From Patescibacteria group bacterium (GTDB lineage: Bacteria; Patescibacteriota; Gracilibacteria; UBA1369; PNNO01), in contig JAJRYP010000064.1 of assembly GCA_024275695.1 (NCBI GenBank), forward strand, positions 1 to 17,455: 17,455 nt of DNA, in the 5' to 3' direction. Every line of letters starts with the position of its first letter. Position 1 is the first letter of the stretch. Below are positions 7,401 to 15,286 of this stretch, one piece after another. A program made the translations under genes and the position numbers. Under the pieces are notes generated by a model. That model made no database searches. It was not told the origin of the DNA and saw only the letters and a program-made list of their open reading frames with translations.

Positions 7401-7518
7401 GACAGGTAAGAGTTACTCAAAAATATTCATTCGGACACGAAGCGTGAGCGGAGCGAACACCTTGATACAAGTATAGCAACATCATTTGCTTAGTGGAAGG
7501 TGTGTTGGAAAATATCAA

Positions 7519-8487
7519 CTATTCTTCTTCAATTCTCCACACCTCCTCGGTTACAATTTTTCCCGGAATAGTAAAACCGGCAGCTTTCTTGTGTCCTCCT
7601 CCTCCCAATTTCTCGCATAAAGAAGCCACATTTACATCGTTTTTGCTTGTACGCATAGAACCTTTTACATGTCCTTCCATATCTTCGGAAAGCAGTATGC
7701 TCAGATTACTCCGGGAGACGGAATTCAGATAATTAATAACACCCATTAAATCCCTTGGAGTGGAATTTGTCTCATAAAAATCATCATTAGTGATTTTGGA
7801 AACCAGTGTTCCTTTTTTATTCAATCGCGCGTTCGATAATACTTTCCCCCATAAACGCAGTTGCTCAATTGATTGCGTCTTGAACATATGTTTTACTATT
7901 CGAGGCAAAGCCGCACCGGCTTCAAGGAGTTTAGAGGCAATCTTGTAACTTGAAGAACTTGTGTTTGAATGCATAAAACTTCCCGTGTCATTATAAAGAC
8001 CCGCAAGAAGATGTGTCGCTGTGCTTGGTACTATTGTCGCTTTCACAAATTCGAAAAAATAGTAAAGAATCTCGGTTGCGCATGAAGCGTTTTCATCAAC
8101 AATGTTTAAAGTCCCGAACTTTTTATTTGTAGGATGATGATCAATATTAATTATAGCCTTACCTGATTTCAAAAATTTTTCATCTATTTCCGCAAATTTA
8201 AGCTGATCTACACTGCTCGCATCAACAGTAATTATAAGGTCGTGTTTGTTTGGATCGATTTTATTTTCAAAAACATTACTGTCCGGCAAAAAAAGCAAAG
8301 ACTTCGGTAACGGGTCGGCGCAGACTGAAGTTACATTTTTGCCAAAATCACAAATGAGTACTTTACGTAACGAAAGATTCGACCCAATAGTATCTCCGTC
8401 GGGATTTTTGTGAGAAATAATTAAAATATTGTTTGATTTCTCAATTAATTTAAGTGCTTTTTCGAATTCTTTTTGGAACTTCGACAT
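7519..8487 (-). CDS. nrnA: DHH/DHHA1 phosphoesterase, NrnA-like (nanoRNase / pAp phosphatase)
   Basis: This 322-residue cytosolic phosphoesterase has the complete DHH superfamily motif set: HKNPDGDTIGS (residues 26-36), VDASS (Asp89), NIDHHPTN (Asp116, His117, His118), NDTGSF (Asp167) and the DHHA1 substrate-binding motif GGGGHKKAAG (295-304). NrnA-type members degrade 2-5 nt RNA to nucleoside monophosphates and many also dephosphorylate pAp to AMP. The gene lies directly downstream of RuBisCO, separated by a terminator-like hairpin whose T-tract touches its ATG. The release of NMPs would suit a RuBisCO-linked AMP pathway, but that is inference. Family confidence is high; NrnA is preferred over RecJ or GdpP because there are no extra domains. 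Confidence 0.9.
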   Translation of the reverse strand: MSKFQKEFEKALKLIEKSNNILIISHKNPDGDTIGSNLSLRKVLICDFGKNVTSVCADPLPKSLLFLPDSNVFENKIDPNKHDLIITVDASSVDQLKFAEIDEKFLKSGKAIINIDHHPTNKKFGTLNIVDENASCATEILYYFFEFVKATIVPSTATHLLAGLYNDTGSFMHSNTSSSSYKIASKLLEAGAALPRIVKHMFKTQSIEQLRLWGKVLSNARLNKKGTLVSKITNDDFYETNSTPRDLMGVINYLNSVSRSNLSILLSEDMEGHVKGSMRTSKNDVNVASLCEKLGGGGHKKAAGFTIPGKIVTEEVWRIEEE

Positions 8488-8494
8488 AAAAATG

Positions 8495-8515
8495 AGGCCT
8501 TTGAAATAAAGGCCT
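8495..8515 (-). terminator. Hairpin terminator or attenuator between RuBisCO and nrnA
   Basis: AGGCCTTT and AAAGGCCT form a perfect eight-base stem with a five-base loop. On the minus strand it is followed at once by ATTTTTATG, where the final ATG is the nrnA start codon. It should end RuBisCO transcription, at least partly, and it removes any room for a normal ribosome binding site for nrnA. Confidence 0.7.
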
Positions 8516-8580
8516 TCATTATAAAATTTTAAATAACTTCCGCAACTAACTTGGCTTGCGTAAGCTTCCCGGACATTGCC

Positions 8581-9885
8581 TTATGCTCCCCATTTGTCTA
8601 ATGCTTTTTTTAACGCCGGTTTGTCCTGAGCATATTCCTCGATTGGAATTTTTTTAACCGCAGCATCTGTGGCCTGAACAATTGCCTGAGCGCCGACAGC
8701 GGTTCCATCCGGATGTCCGTGACAACCTCCACCCATTTGACAAACAATATCAATTCCCATTTTTTCAATTACCAATGGAATTTTACCGGGATGTAGTCCG
8801 CCCGAAGCAACGGCCATTACCGGTTTTACCCCATACCATTCCTGTCCGAGCGATTCTGTCTCGGAGTTTTCCGGTACAGAGTCTTTTTCGAGCGCATTTA
8901 CAATTGTCATTGTTTCGACTGCTCCGCCTTCCATTTTTCCCGCTCCCGCAGTTCCCGTATGAAGTAAATCAACTCCAAGTATTCTATAAACTTTTGCTAA
9001 AACCAGCATAGAAACGGTAAATCCGGGTTCTCGCGTGATTGCTCCATGCATAGCTCTGTGTGCGTGAATAATTTGTCCTGTGTTTTTGCGTCTGTAGGTT
9101 TCAACGGCTCCAAATCCGAGCGTGACAACATCCAGCATGCATACCTCGCCGCCGTGCTTTTTAACGACATCGCTTCTTCGCATCATTTCATCAAAATTCG
9201 AATGAGTGATGTTTGCAAGATAAAGCTTTTTCTGTCCTGTTTCTTCTTCAACTTTTTTCTTCACCGCCAGTGTGAGTTCAATTCTTTTATCAAAATCATT
9301 AAAAGTTTGGGAAGTAAGATTTTCATCGTCTTTAACTATATCCAGCCCCTGTCCTTCATTTCCCGACCATGCTTGATAACCAACCTGCGCATGTTGCTCG
9401 CTGGTTAATCCAACTTTCGGTTTAACAATAGTTCCCGTAAACGGACGATCGTATACATTCGCAATTTTTCGAATTCCCGAGACTCCATGCGCCGGTCCGG
9501 GAAATTTTTCAATAATCTCTTTTGGAAATTTTATGTCACAAACTCGAAGTTCTTCCAAAATTTTCATACCCAAAATATTTCCGCAAATTGAGGATAGGAT
9601 TCCGGACATGTTTTCGGTCTCAAAAAGCCCTATTGGATAAGCAATTTTCACAAGTCCTTTCATTTTATCCAAAGCGAAAATGTGAGGCTTGAGAGTATTT
9701 GCGATATGTTCGTTCATAGTTCCGATTTTTGTCCACGTTCCAATAGAAGATTCGGCAGCGATCTGTTCCGCAGCTTCTTCCACTTTAACTCCCGCTTTTG
9801 GAACAAAACGATACAAACAAATTACATCCGAATCTTTAGGTACATATTTCTCATCTATATAGTGAAATGAATCTTGATATCCCAT
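8581..9885 (-). CDS. rbcL: RuBisCO large subunit, form III or II/III type
   Basis: This 434-residue enzyme carboxylates ribulose-1,5-bisphosphate to two 3-phosphoglycerates. Active-site residues are intact: GNILGMK (Asn103), KPK (Lys155, Lys157), the carbamylated Lys185 with Asp187 and Glu188 in KDDENLTS, His276-Arg277 in HRAMHGA, loop-6 Lys317 in GTAGAGKMEGG, SGGLHPG (Ser361) and GGGCHGHPDG. KDDENLTS and GHPDG are archaeal form III traits, while the N-terminal half (AAESSIGT, GTIVKPKVGLT) resembles form II/III. No small subunit or phosphoribulokinase is nearby. Such enzymes in CPR and archaea work in AMP/nucleoside salvage rather than the Calvin cycle. The gene has its own promoter and a downstream hairpin. 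Form assignment needs a tree. Confidence 0.95.
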   Translation of the reverse strand: MGYQDSFHYIDEKYVPKDSDVICLYRFVPKAGVKVEEAAEQIAAESSIGTWTKIGTMNEHIANTLKPHIFALDKMKGLVKIAYPIGLFETENMSGILSSICGNILGMKILEELRVCDIKFPKEIIEKFPGPAHGVSGIRKIANVYDRPFTGTIVKPKVGLTSEQHAQVGYQAWSGNEGQGLDIVKDDENLTSQTFNDFDKRIELTLAVKKKVEEETGQKKLYLANITHSNFDEMMRRSDVVKKHGGEVCMLDVVTLGFGAVETYRRKNTGQIIHAHRAMHGAITREPGFTVSMLVLAKVYRILGVDLLHTGTAGAGKMEGGAVETMTIVNALEKDSVPENSETESLGQEWYGVKPVMAVASGGLHPGKIPLVIEKMGIDIVCQMGGGCHGHPDGTAVGAQAIVQATDAAVKKIPIEEYAQDKPALKKALDKWGA

Positions 9886-9913
9886 TATTGTTTTGTTAGT
9901 TTTACATTAGTAT

Positions 9914-9942
9914 ATTATACAATAAAAATGCGCTGCAATCAA
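9914..9942 (-). promoter_or_regulatory. Promoter of the RuBisCO gene
   Basis: On the minus strand TTGATT (9942-9937) is followed after exactly 17 bases by a perfect TATAAT (9919-9914), with transcription expected near 9906 and the ATG at 9885. The -35 half lies inside the hairpin that ends the upstream DoxX gene, so terminator and promoter are superimposed. No ribosome binding site is visible. Confidence 0.75.
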
Positions 9943-9961
9943 TTGAATTGCATTTAAGCGC
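9930..9961 (-). terminator. Terminator hairpin after the DoxX-like gene
   Basis: On the minus strand GCGC and TGCAAT pair with ATTGCA and GCGC around a seven-base loop, with a small bulge on one side, followed by ATTTTTATTG. It lies 31 bases past the doxX-like stop. It shares sequence with the RuBisCO -35 region. Confidence 0.6.
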
Positions 9962-9991
9962 TTCATATAAATTATAAGCTTTGTTGCTACC

Positions 9992-10885
9992 TTATCCTCT
10001 TGCAACTTTTTCTCTATCTGTAAACTGATTGCCTGTAAACACTATGTAAATTACTGCGAAATATGGAATTGCAATCGCAAGAAAATTAATTCCAACAAAT
10101 CCTATACCGAAAAGCAGTCCGATAATAATAATTGTTGAAGTTATTCTTTCCAACAATCCAAAGGTTAAAAGAAGTCCAAACATAATTCCGAACACGCCGG
10201 CTTGAAATATAAAGAGTGCATGACTAAAAGTTTCCATTCCAATCACGCTTTGCATTATGTTCAATAGAGGCTTTTGTTCCACGAACGTTACAGCGCCTTC
10301 CGGAAGCAGAATATTGTGATGAAATGCCGCATAAGCAAGACTAAAGCCTGCAATGAATCTTAAAATAGGGAGCGCATATTTTCTCTGAGTATCCAGTATC
10401 TCCTTTTTTCCAATTGGATGGAAGAAAAAACTAAAACTAAGAGCGTCTCTATGAACCAGAAACAAATAAATCGCAACACCGGCATAAATAGAATAATCAA
10501 GGACTTTCAAATAAGGGAATGCGAAAAAAGCGGCTACAAACAGTGCAATCATGCCTGCCGTCATTGTTCTTGTGAAAATTCCTATAACAAGTCCTATTCC
10601 AATAACTATCTCCGCATATCTCAAAATTACGTGAAACGTGGATTCGCCAAGAGCGAGTCCGGGTGCGAACAGAAAATGATAAACTCCCCCAACGATCAAC
10701 AAAATTCCAATTGTAATAGATAATATTGTTGGTGAAAGAAAAGAGCCGTTCTTTAAAACTTCTTCGAGTTTTTTAATAGCTGCATGTTTTCGTGCCACAA
10801 ACTCAATGAAAATAGCTGCAATAAAAATTGATATCGCAATGATTGTAGGAACGACATACCATGTTAATTGGCTTTCTTCCGGCAT
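9992..10885 (-). CDS. DoxX-like integral membrane protein
   Basis: This 297-residue hydrophobic protein has about eight predicted membrane helices, counted by eye, in two similar halves of four. The first half carries VGGVYHFLFAPGLALGE and the YAEIVIGIGLVIGIFTRTMTAGM pattern of the DoxX/SURF4-like family (charged residue then glycine-rich helix); the second half is similar (LRFIAGFSLAYAAFHH). The family includes terminal oxidase accessory subunits and redox-linked membrane proteins, but most members have no known role. It follows the ferredoxin gene by about 26 bases and is likely co-transcribed with it, which hints at a redox function. No signal peptide cleavage site is seen apart from the first helix. 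Family assignment is good; function unknown. Confidence 0.8.
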   Translation of the reverse strand: MPEESQLTWYVVPTIIAISIFIAAIFIEFVARKHAAIKKLEEVLKNGSFLSPTILSITIGILLIVGGVYHFLFAPGLALGESTFHVILRYAEIVIGIGLVIGIFTRTMTAGMIALFVAAFFAFPYLKVLDYSIYAGVAIYLFLVHRDALSFSFFFHPIGKKEILDTQRKYALPILRFIAGFSLAYAAFHHNILLPEGAVTFVEQKPLLNIMQSVIGMETFSHALFIFQAGVFGIMFGLLLTFGLLERITSTIIIIGLLFGIGFVGINFLAIAIPYFAVIYIVFTGNQFTDREKVARG

Positions 10886-10911
10886 AATTTATTGATTAAT
10901 GTTGCCTAAGC

Positions 10912-11112
10912 TTATTCCATCCAGCTAATAGCGGTAACAGGGCAGGCGTCAATAGCTCCCTGAATGCATTTTTGCGAATCGTCATCTCCATCACCCTTTG
11001 GATTGACAGCTTTCGATTTTCCATCATCTTGCATTGCAAAGACTTTCGGACAAAGTTGAACGCAAAGTCCGCATCCTATACAAGTTGCAGGATCAACATG
11101 GGCGCTTTTCAT
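10912..11112 (-). CDS. Single-cluster [4Fe-4S] ferredoxin
   Basis: This ~66-residue acidic electron carrier starts MKSAHVDPATCIGCGLC. Cluster ligands are the three Cys of CIGCGLC and the distant Cys of ACPVTAI; two extra Cys (VQLCP and KCIQ) match the disulfide pair of Thermotoga-type ferredoxins. The frame is open to a TTG at 11130, but the ATG at 11112 gives the normal family N-terminus. It could serve the hydrogenase or other oxidoreductases in the cell, though neither is adjacent. A candidate promoter on the minus strand is TTGCTT (11174-11169), 18 bases, TATGAT (11150-11145). It diverges from the Fur-type regulator, which may control it. Confidence 0.92.
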   Translation of the reverse strand: MKSAHVDPATCIGCGLCVQLCPKVFAMQDDGKSKAVNPKGDGDDDSQKCIQGAIDACPVTAISWME

Positions 11113-11200
11113 AAACTTAACGGTTATCAATATAGTTCAATTTAATCATAATTTGTTTTGTGTCCAAAAAGCAAGAATTTATATGGTTGAACCACTTAAA

Positions 11201-11214
11201 ATTTTTATAAAAAT
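11201..11214. promoter_or_regulatory. Perfect 14-base palindrome between ferredoxin and fur, candidate Fur/PerR box
   Basis: ATTTTTATAAAAAT reads the same on both strands. It lies 35 bases before the regulator ATG and 88 bases upstream of the ferredoxin ATG, with a second odd palindrome TGGTTGAACCA at 11184-11194. AT-rich inverted repeats of this kind are bound by Fur and PerR proteins. The symmetry is seen; the binding role is inferred, and AT-rich DNA makes chance palindromes more likely. Confidence 0.4.
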
Positions 11215-11248
11215 GCTTTACAATAGTTATAGCAATAAATTAAACATT

Positions 11249-11635
11249 ATGCGGCAGAGATATTCTCATCAGCGGGAACTTATATTTAAAGAACTTAAGA
11301 AGGCGAATTCTCACCTTACAGCCGATGAAATATATAAAATCGTTAAGAAAAAAGCACCAAAGATCAGTTTTGGTACGGTTTACAGAAATCTTGGAGTTTT
11401 GGAGCATTTCGGAAAAATAAAAAAAGTTGTCATTTCTTCGGAAAAAGCGGTTTATGAAGCGGAAGAACGTCCGCATCATCATCTTATTTGCAGAAAATGC
11501 GGAAATATACAAAATGTTTTTAAACCGGCCAGTTTTAAATGTGTTTCTTGTTTAAGCTGGGTAAAAGATTTCGACATTGAAGATGCGTACATAAACGCAT
11601 TCGGAATATGCGGAAAATGTAACAATAGGAAATAA
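11249..11635 (+). CDS. Fur/PerR-family metal- or peroxide-responsive regulator
   Basis: This 128-residue regulator has an N-terminal winged helix with the family signature ISFGTVYRNLGVLEHFG (residues 39-55, recognition helix) and a C-terminal metal-binding dimer domain with ERPHHHLICRKC (His76-78, Cys81, Cys84) and CGKC (Cys121, Cys124). The two CxxC pairs form the structural zinc site known in PerR and many Fur proteins. The frame is open to 11153, but the ATG at 11249 gives the normal family start (MRQRYSHQRE). Whether it senses iron, zinc or peroxide is not clear by eye. It diverges from ferredoxin and doxX, its likely targets, with a palindrome between them, and is convergent with the next gene three bases away. 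Confidence 0.92.
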   Translation: MRQRYSHQRELIFKELKKANSHLTADEIYKIVKKKAPKISFGTVYRNLGVLEHFGKIKKVVISSEKAVYEAEERPHHHLICRKCGNIQNVFKPASFKCVSCLSWVKDFDIEDAYINAFGICGKCNNRK

Positions 11636-11637
11636 TC

Positions 11638-11970
11638 TTATTTGGTAATAAATAATTCCAGTATTTTAGCCCTCTTTTCCGTGAGGCTTTTGTCAGACAT
11701 CTTCATTACTTCACCATCAAATTTTATGTTAAGAAATTCGTGAAGAGTAAAAAGATCTTTTTCATCCAGCCCTTGCAGTAAGAGACGTTTTCGATATCCG
11801 GCCGCTTCGTCGGTTAAATGCTGCGCGTGATATGCCGCAATATGAAAAACATACTCTCGCAGTTCATAACTGTCTGAAAGTTTTCGAATTACTTTCTTTA
11901 CATCTCTGGATATTCCTATATTAGGAGGAGGCTGGTCGTCTGACGTGGAATTATCGTCAGTTGTACTCAT
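11638..11970 (-). CDS. Hypothetical protein, 110 residues
   Basis: I do not recognise this protein. It begins with a low-complexity polar segment (Asp, Ser, Thr, Pro; residues 1-17) and continues as a mostly helical charged domain ending EKRAKILELFITK. No signal peptide, membrane segment or metal motif is seen. The coding frame is plausible because its stop lies only two bases beyond the fur stop on the other strand and its ATG sits at the edge of a divergent promoter region shared with the downstream ATPase gene. It could be a small regulator or partner of that ATPase, but nothing in the sequence shows it. Confidence 0.65.
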   Translation of the reverse strand: MSTTDDNSTSDDQPPPNIGISRDVKKVIRKLSDSYELREYVFHIAAYHAQHLTDEAAGYRKRLLLQGLDEKDLFTLHEFLNIKFDGEVMKMSDKSLTEKRAKILELFITK

Positions 11971-12043
11971 ATAATTTAATTATATGTTATTTGCACGGCA
12001 AATTTATCATTTATATGATATCTTGTAAATAATAAATTTGAGC

Positions 12044-12072
12044 TTGCAAATTTTATCAAAAAATATTATAAA
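12044..12072 (+). promoter_or_regulatory. Promoter of the conjugation-type ATPase gene, with inverted repeat
   Basis: TTGCAA (12044-12049), 17 bases, TATAAA (12067-12072). Transcription would begin near 12079, which makes a GTG start at 12080 unlikely and favours the ATG at 12125. A perfect inverted repeat AAATTTG...CAAATTT (12034-12053) covers the -35 box and could be an operator. Confidence 0.6.
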
Positions 12073-12124
12073 ATAAAACGTGCATCAATGCAACGTCGCA
12101 ACGCTCCCGTTTTTAAAATCTCCC

Positions 12125-14356
12125 ATGGATTTAAAATATTTACATATAGTGGTTCCTCAGGGAACTGAGACTGAACCTAAAAAAGAAGCAAAATTTCTTC
12201 AGTTTCTAAATAATCTTTATAAATCCATTAAAGGTCGTACAATAAGTCTTGAAATATTTGGATACAAGCAATATTCCTATTTTTATATCGTAGTGCCGAC
12301 TGATCTTTACGCGCTTATTGAAGGGCTTTTATATAGTGCTTTTCCGGATTGTGAGATTATTGACAGCAAGGATTATACCGATTTTGCGATAACTCAAAAA
12401 CTTCCTTTTGCCGGAACGAAACTTAAATTAAAAAGAAGCGATATCTATCCGATTCTTGATTATGAAGATTTTGAGGTTGATAGTTTGTCCGGAGCGTTTG
12501 CCGTTATTTCCAAAATAGGACAAGATGAACAAGTTTGGATGCAGATTCTTGTGTCGCCGAAAAATGATAATTGGATTTATCATTTACAACGAAGATTTCG
12601 AATGTTTTTTAACGGAATCAAAAGGGTATTCCGTCTTAAGAATTATACAAGACTCAAAGGGAGAAAAGAATTTTTTGAAGAAGAGAAAAAATCGTTCATT
12701 GAAAAAACGGAAACCCATCCGTTTAAATTTCAACTGCGTTTGGCATGTTTTGCTAAAGATCAACAACTTGCCAATGCTCGCTTGGAAGCGGTTTCAAAGG
12801 CATTTTATCAATTCAACAAGATTGATTTTAATGAATTTATTGCCGGAAGACAAACTCACGCAAAATCTTTTCTGGAAACATTTCAAAAAAGAACTATGGA
12901 TGAGGATCAGATTTTAAGCGTAAAGGAACTTGCATCTATTTATCATTTTCCGAATTCCGATCATGTCCCGCACATCGTTCATGTTCTATCTAAAAAAGCG
13001 GAGCCGCCTCAGGATCTCCCGAAAGAACGCAGCAGGGATGTAAGTTTTTTTGGAAAAACAAATTATCATAATTCGTTTGATGAGTTTGGGATAAAACGTG
13101 AAGATAGACGGAGACATCTCTATACCGTGGGGAAAAGCGGAACCGGAAAAAGTAAGCTGCTTGAACTTTTTATTAGTGAAGATATTAAAAACGGTGAAGG
13201 TGTGGCTGTTTTGGATCCACATGGAGATCTTGTGGATAATGTAATGCAAATGATTCCCAAAGAGAGAATTAATGATGTTGTTTATTTTGATCCGGGAGAT
13301 ACCAGCTTTCCAATTGCCTTTAATCCGTTGGAAAAAGTTGAAGAAGCATATAAAATGCAGATTACTGTCGGATTTATTAATATCTTTAAAAAGTTGTTCG
13401 GCTCAAATTGGAGTGACAGACTTGAACACGTTTTAAGGTATACAACATTAGCGCGTCTTGATTCTCCGAACACAACCGTCCTAAGTATATTAAAAATGCT
13501 CTCCGACAAAAATTACAGACAAACAATTACAGCGAGAATTAAGGATTCCGTTGTTAAAAACTTTTGGGTTAACGAGTTTGCCGGATGGAGTGAAAAATTC
13601 GATGCGGAAGCGATTACTCCTCTTTTAAATAAAGTTGGTCAATTTGTAGCGACAAACATGATTAGGAATATTATTGGTCAACCGGCAAATAAATTTAATA
13701 TTAGGGAGATAATGGATGAAAAAAAGATCCTTTTAATGAAAGTTTCCAAAGGATTACTTGGTGAAGAAAATTCGAATTTAATTGGAGCAATGATTATTAC
13801 CAAGATGTATCAGGCTGCAATGAGTCGTGCCGATATGCGAGAGGAAGATCGAACCGATTTCTACTTCTATGTGGATGAATTTCAGAACTTTGCGACAGAC
13901 ACCTTTGAGGAAATTTTGTCCGAGGCGCGTAAATATAGATTAAATTTAACAATTGCACATCAATTTATAGGTCAGCTAACCGATCAAATGATAAAAACCG
14001 TATTTGGTAATGTGGGTTCAATGATAACATTCCGTGTAGGTGCCGAGGATGCCGTTATCCTGGAAAACGAATACACCCCTGTGTTTAAAGTTCGCGATAT
14101 CATCAATCTTGCTGTACGAAATTTCTATACAAAGATGTCGATAAAAGGAGAGGTGCGGAGACCGTTCTCAGGTCGAACTTTAGATGTAGTTAAACCTAAA
14201 GACGACTATACTAAAGAAATTATCGAACAATCTCGCAGGAAATACTCGACTCCGGTAGCTAAGGTTGAAGAAATGCTTTCCAGGTGGGATGAGTCAGGTG
14301 AAATTGAATTAACTCCCGGGGCTCAATCCGAAGACTTTGAGGAGCCGATAATATAA
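12125..14356 (+). CDS. Type IV secretion/conjugation-type ATPase (VirD4/TraD-like, CPR type)
   Basis: This ~743-residue protein has an N-terminal region of ~330 residues, predicted soluble and rich in beta strands, and a C-terminal P-loop ATPase of the FtsK/HerA/VirD4 class. Walker A is GKSGTGKSKLLELFI (about residues 336-350) with DPHGDLVDNV shortly after; Walker B is FYFYVDEFQNFA (about 579-590), followed by SEARKYRLNLTIAHQF, a pattern of coupling proteins and TraM/TraG-like ATPases. CPR genomes carry such ATPases near type IV pilus or secretion genes, but none is in this window. The start at ATG 12125 is chosen because a consensus promoter ends at 12072. It may pump DNA or protein, or act in pilus-linked uptake. 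ATPase class is sure; role is open. Confidence 0.87.
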   Translation: MDLKYLHIVVPQGTETEPKKEAKFLQFLNNLYKSIKGRTISLEIFGYKQYSYFYIVVPTDLYALIEGLLYSAFPDCEIIDSKDYTDFAITQKLPFAGTKLKLKRSDIYPILDYEDFEVDSLSGAFAVISKIGQDEQVWMQILVSPKNDNWIYHLQRRFRMFFNGIKRVFRLKNYTRLKGRKEFFEEEKKSFIEKTETHPFKFQLRLACFAKDQQLANARLEAVSKAFYQFNKIDFNEFIAGRQTHAKSFLETFQKRTMDEDQILSVKELASIYHFPNSDHVPHIVHVLSKKAEPPQDLPKERSRDVSFFGKTNYHNSFDEFGIKREDRRRHLYTVGKSGTGKSKLLELFISEDIKNGEGVAVLDPHGDLVDNVMQMIPKERINDVVYFDPGDTSFPIAFNPLEKVEEAYKMQITVGFINIFKKLFGSNWSDRLEHVLRYTTLARLDSPNTTVLSILKMLSDKNYRQTITARIKDSVVKNFWVNEFAGWSEKFDAEAITPLLNKVGQFVATNMIRNIIGQPANKFNIREIMDEKKILLMKVSKGLLGEENSNLIGAMIITKMYQAAMSRADMREEDRTDFYFYVDEFQNFATDTFEEILSEARKYRLNLTIAHQFIGQLTDQMIKTVFGNVGSMITFRVGAEDAVILENEYTPVFKVRDIINLAVRNFYTKMSIKGEVRRPFSGRTLDVVKPKDDYTKEIIEQSRRKYSTPVAKVEEMLSRWDESGEIELTPGAQSEDFEEPII

Positions 14357-14407
14357 AGAGTGTTGATGTTATCTCAACAAAGGGCCTTGGCTCACTAACG
14401 CTCGCTT

Positions 14408-14806
14408 ATGAAAAAAATTATATATTTAGTTGGCAATCCGCTTGTTGAACAAGATTCAATCCCGTTCAGGTTGGCATCACAATTACGTAAAACATTTCCG
14501 AAGATAGAATTTCGAGAATTTGATCCAACCGAGAATCTTCCGGAAGACACTGACGAACTTGTTTTAATAGATACGGTCGAGGGCTTAAACAGGCCTCATG
14601 TTTTTACAAATGTTGAAGATTTCGTTACTAAAAAGCCTTATTCCATGCATGATTTTGATCTTGGATGGCAGCTTAAGTTATATAAAAAACTGCGAATGAT
14701 AAATGAGATCAAAATTATCGGAGTTCCACCGGAAGGGGACTTGAAGCAAGTTTTGTCCGGCGTAAAAAATTTAATCTCCGGGGATGATAAGCCTATTGTA
14801 CGATAA
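14408..14806 (+). CDS. Hydrogenase maturation endopeptidase-like protein (HyaD/HycI family)
   Basis: This 132-residue protein resembles [NiFe] hydrogenase maturation proteases, which clip the C-terminal tail of the large subunit after nickel is inserted. It has the N-terminal GNPLVEQDSIPFRLASQL (family pattern GNxxxxDDG...), LIDTVEG (second acidic ligand) and SMHDFDLGWQL (His ligand), giving an Asp/Glu-Asp-His nickel-binding triad. The first site differs from the usual form (EQDS instead of DDG). The context fits: the hydrogenase large subunit, with an uncleaved tail, is encoded on the opposite strand about 0.5 kb away. It follows the ATPase gene by 51 bases on the same strand and is convergent with the GNAT gene. 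Confidence 0.82.
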   Translation: MKKIIYLVGNPLVEQDSIPFRLASQLRKTFPKIEFREFDPTENLPEDTDELVLIDTVEGLNRPHVFTNVEDFVTKKPYSMHDFDLGWQLKLYKKLRMINEIKIIGVPPEGDLKQVLSGVKNLISGDDKPIVR

Positions 14807-14812
14807 AGGAAT

Positions 14813-15286
14813 TTATAGCTTTTTCCTAAGCATCACAACGTAATCCTTAAAACCTTCTCTTTTATAAAATTTTATTGCTTTCTTGTTGTTATAGAAAGGT
14901 TCTATTTTGATCTGATCCGCTTTTTTGCTTTTAGCCCATTTAATAAATTCAGAAACAAGCGCTGAGCCTATTTTCTTGTTGCGATGCTCTTCCTTTACAT
15001 AAAGACTTATAAGTTCCGAATCAACTTTGATTCTCTTATATTTTGGAGCATCAAATACCTTTCCGTAAACGAAACCAACAACCTCCTTTTCATATTCGGC
15101 CACTATGATTTCCGATTTCAAGTCTTCTATTTGTTTTTTTAAGTCTTCAGCATAATCGTCTGTTTTAGCATAATCCGGATCTGTAATTTTACAAAAATTA
15201 TCATCTTCATACTTTAAAAGATAAAATTTTAGAACTTGCAGATCTTTAATATCCCCTAAGACCGCTCTGCGAAATTTAACTTTCAT
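14813..15286 (-). CDS. GNAT-family N-acetyltransferase
   Basis: This 157-residue protein shows the GNAT fold: an N-terminal RRAVLGDIKDLQVL start, central strands (EIIVAEYEKEVVGFVYG), and the acetyl-CoA pyrophosphate-binding motif A, LYVKEEHRNKKIGSALVSEF (R/Q-x-x-G/K-x-G/A type), followed by motif B (IKFYKREGFKDY). It transfers an acetyl group to an unknown amine, either a small molecule or a protein N-terminus. Its first 11 bases overlap the end of the hydrogenase large-subunit gene, so it is translated from the same message. A role in hydrogenase maturation is possible but not indicated by any motif. Confidence 0.88.
   Translation of the reverse strand: MKVKFRRAVLGDIKDLQVLKFYLLKYEDDNFCKITDPDYAKTDDYAEDLKKQIEDLKSEIIVAEYEKEVVGFVYGKVFDAPKYKRIKVDSELISLYVKEEHRNKKIGSALVSEFIKWAKSKKADQIKIEPFYNNKKAIKFYKREGFKDYVVMLRKKL

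Noticed and set aside
7401..7518. Leader attenuator or T-box before ilvB
   Set aside because: The gap has a GC-rich run and a small CACG-AAG-CGTG hairpin but no T-box sequence, leader peptide or terminator pair.
9046..9408. 120-residue plus-strand frame inside the RuBisCO gene
   Set aside because: It is antisense to conserved RuBisCO motifs; composition is Phe/Ser-rich as expected for a shadow frame.
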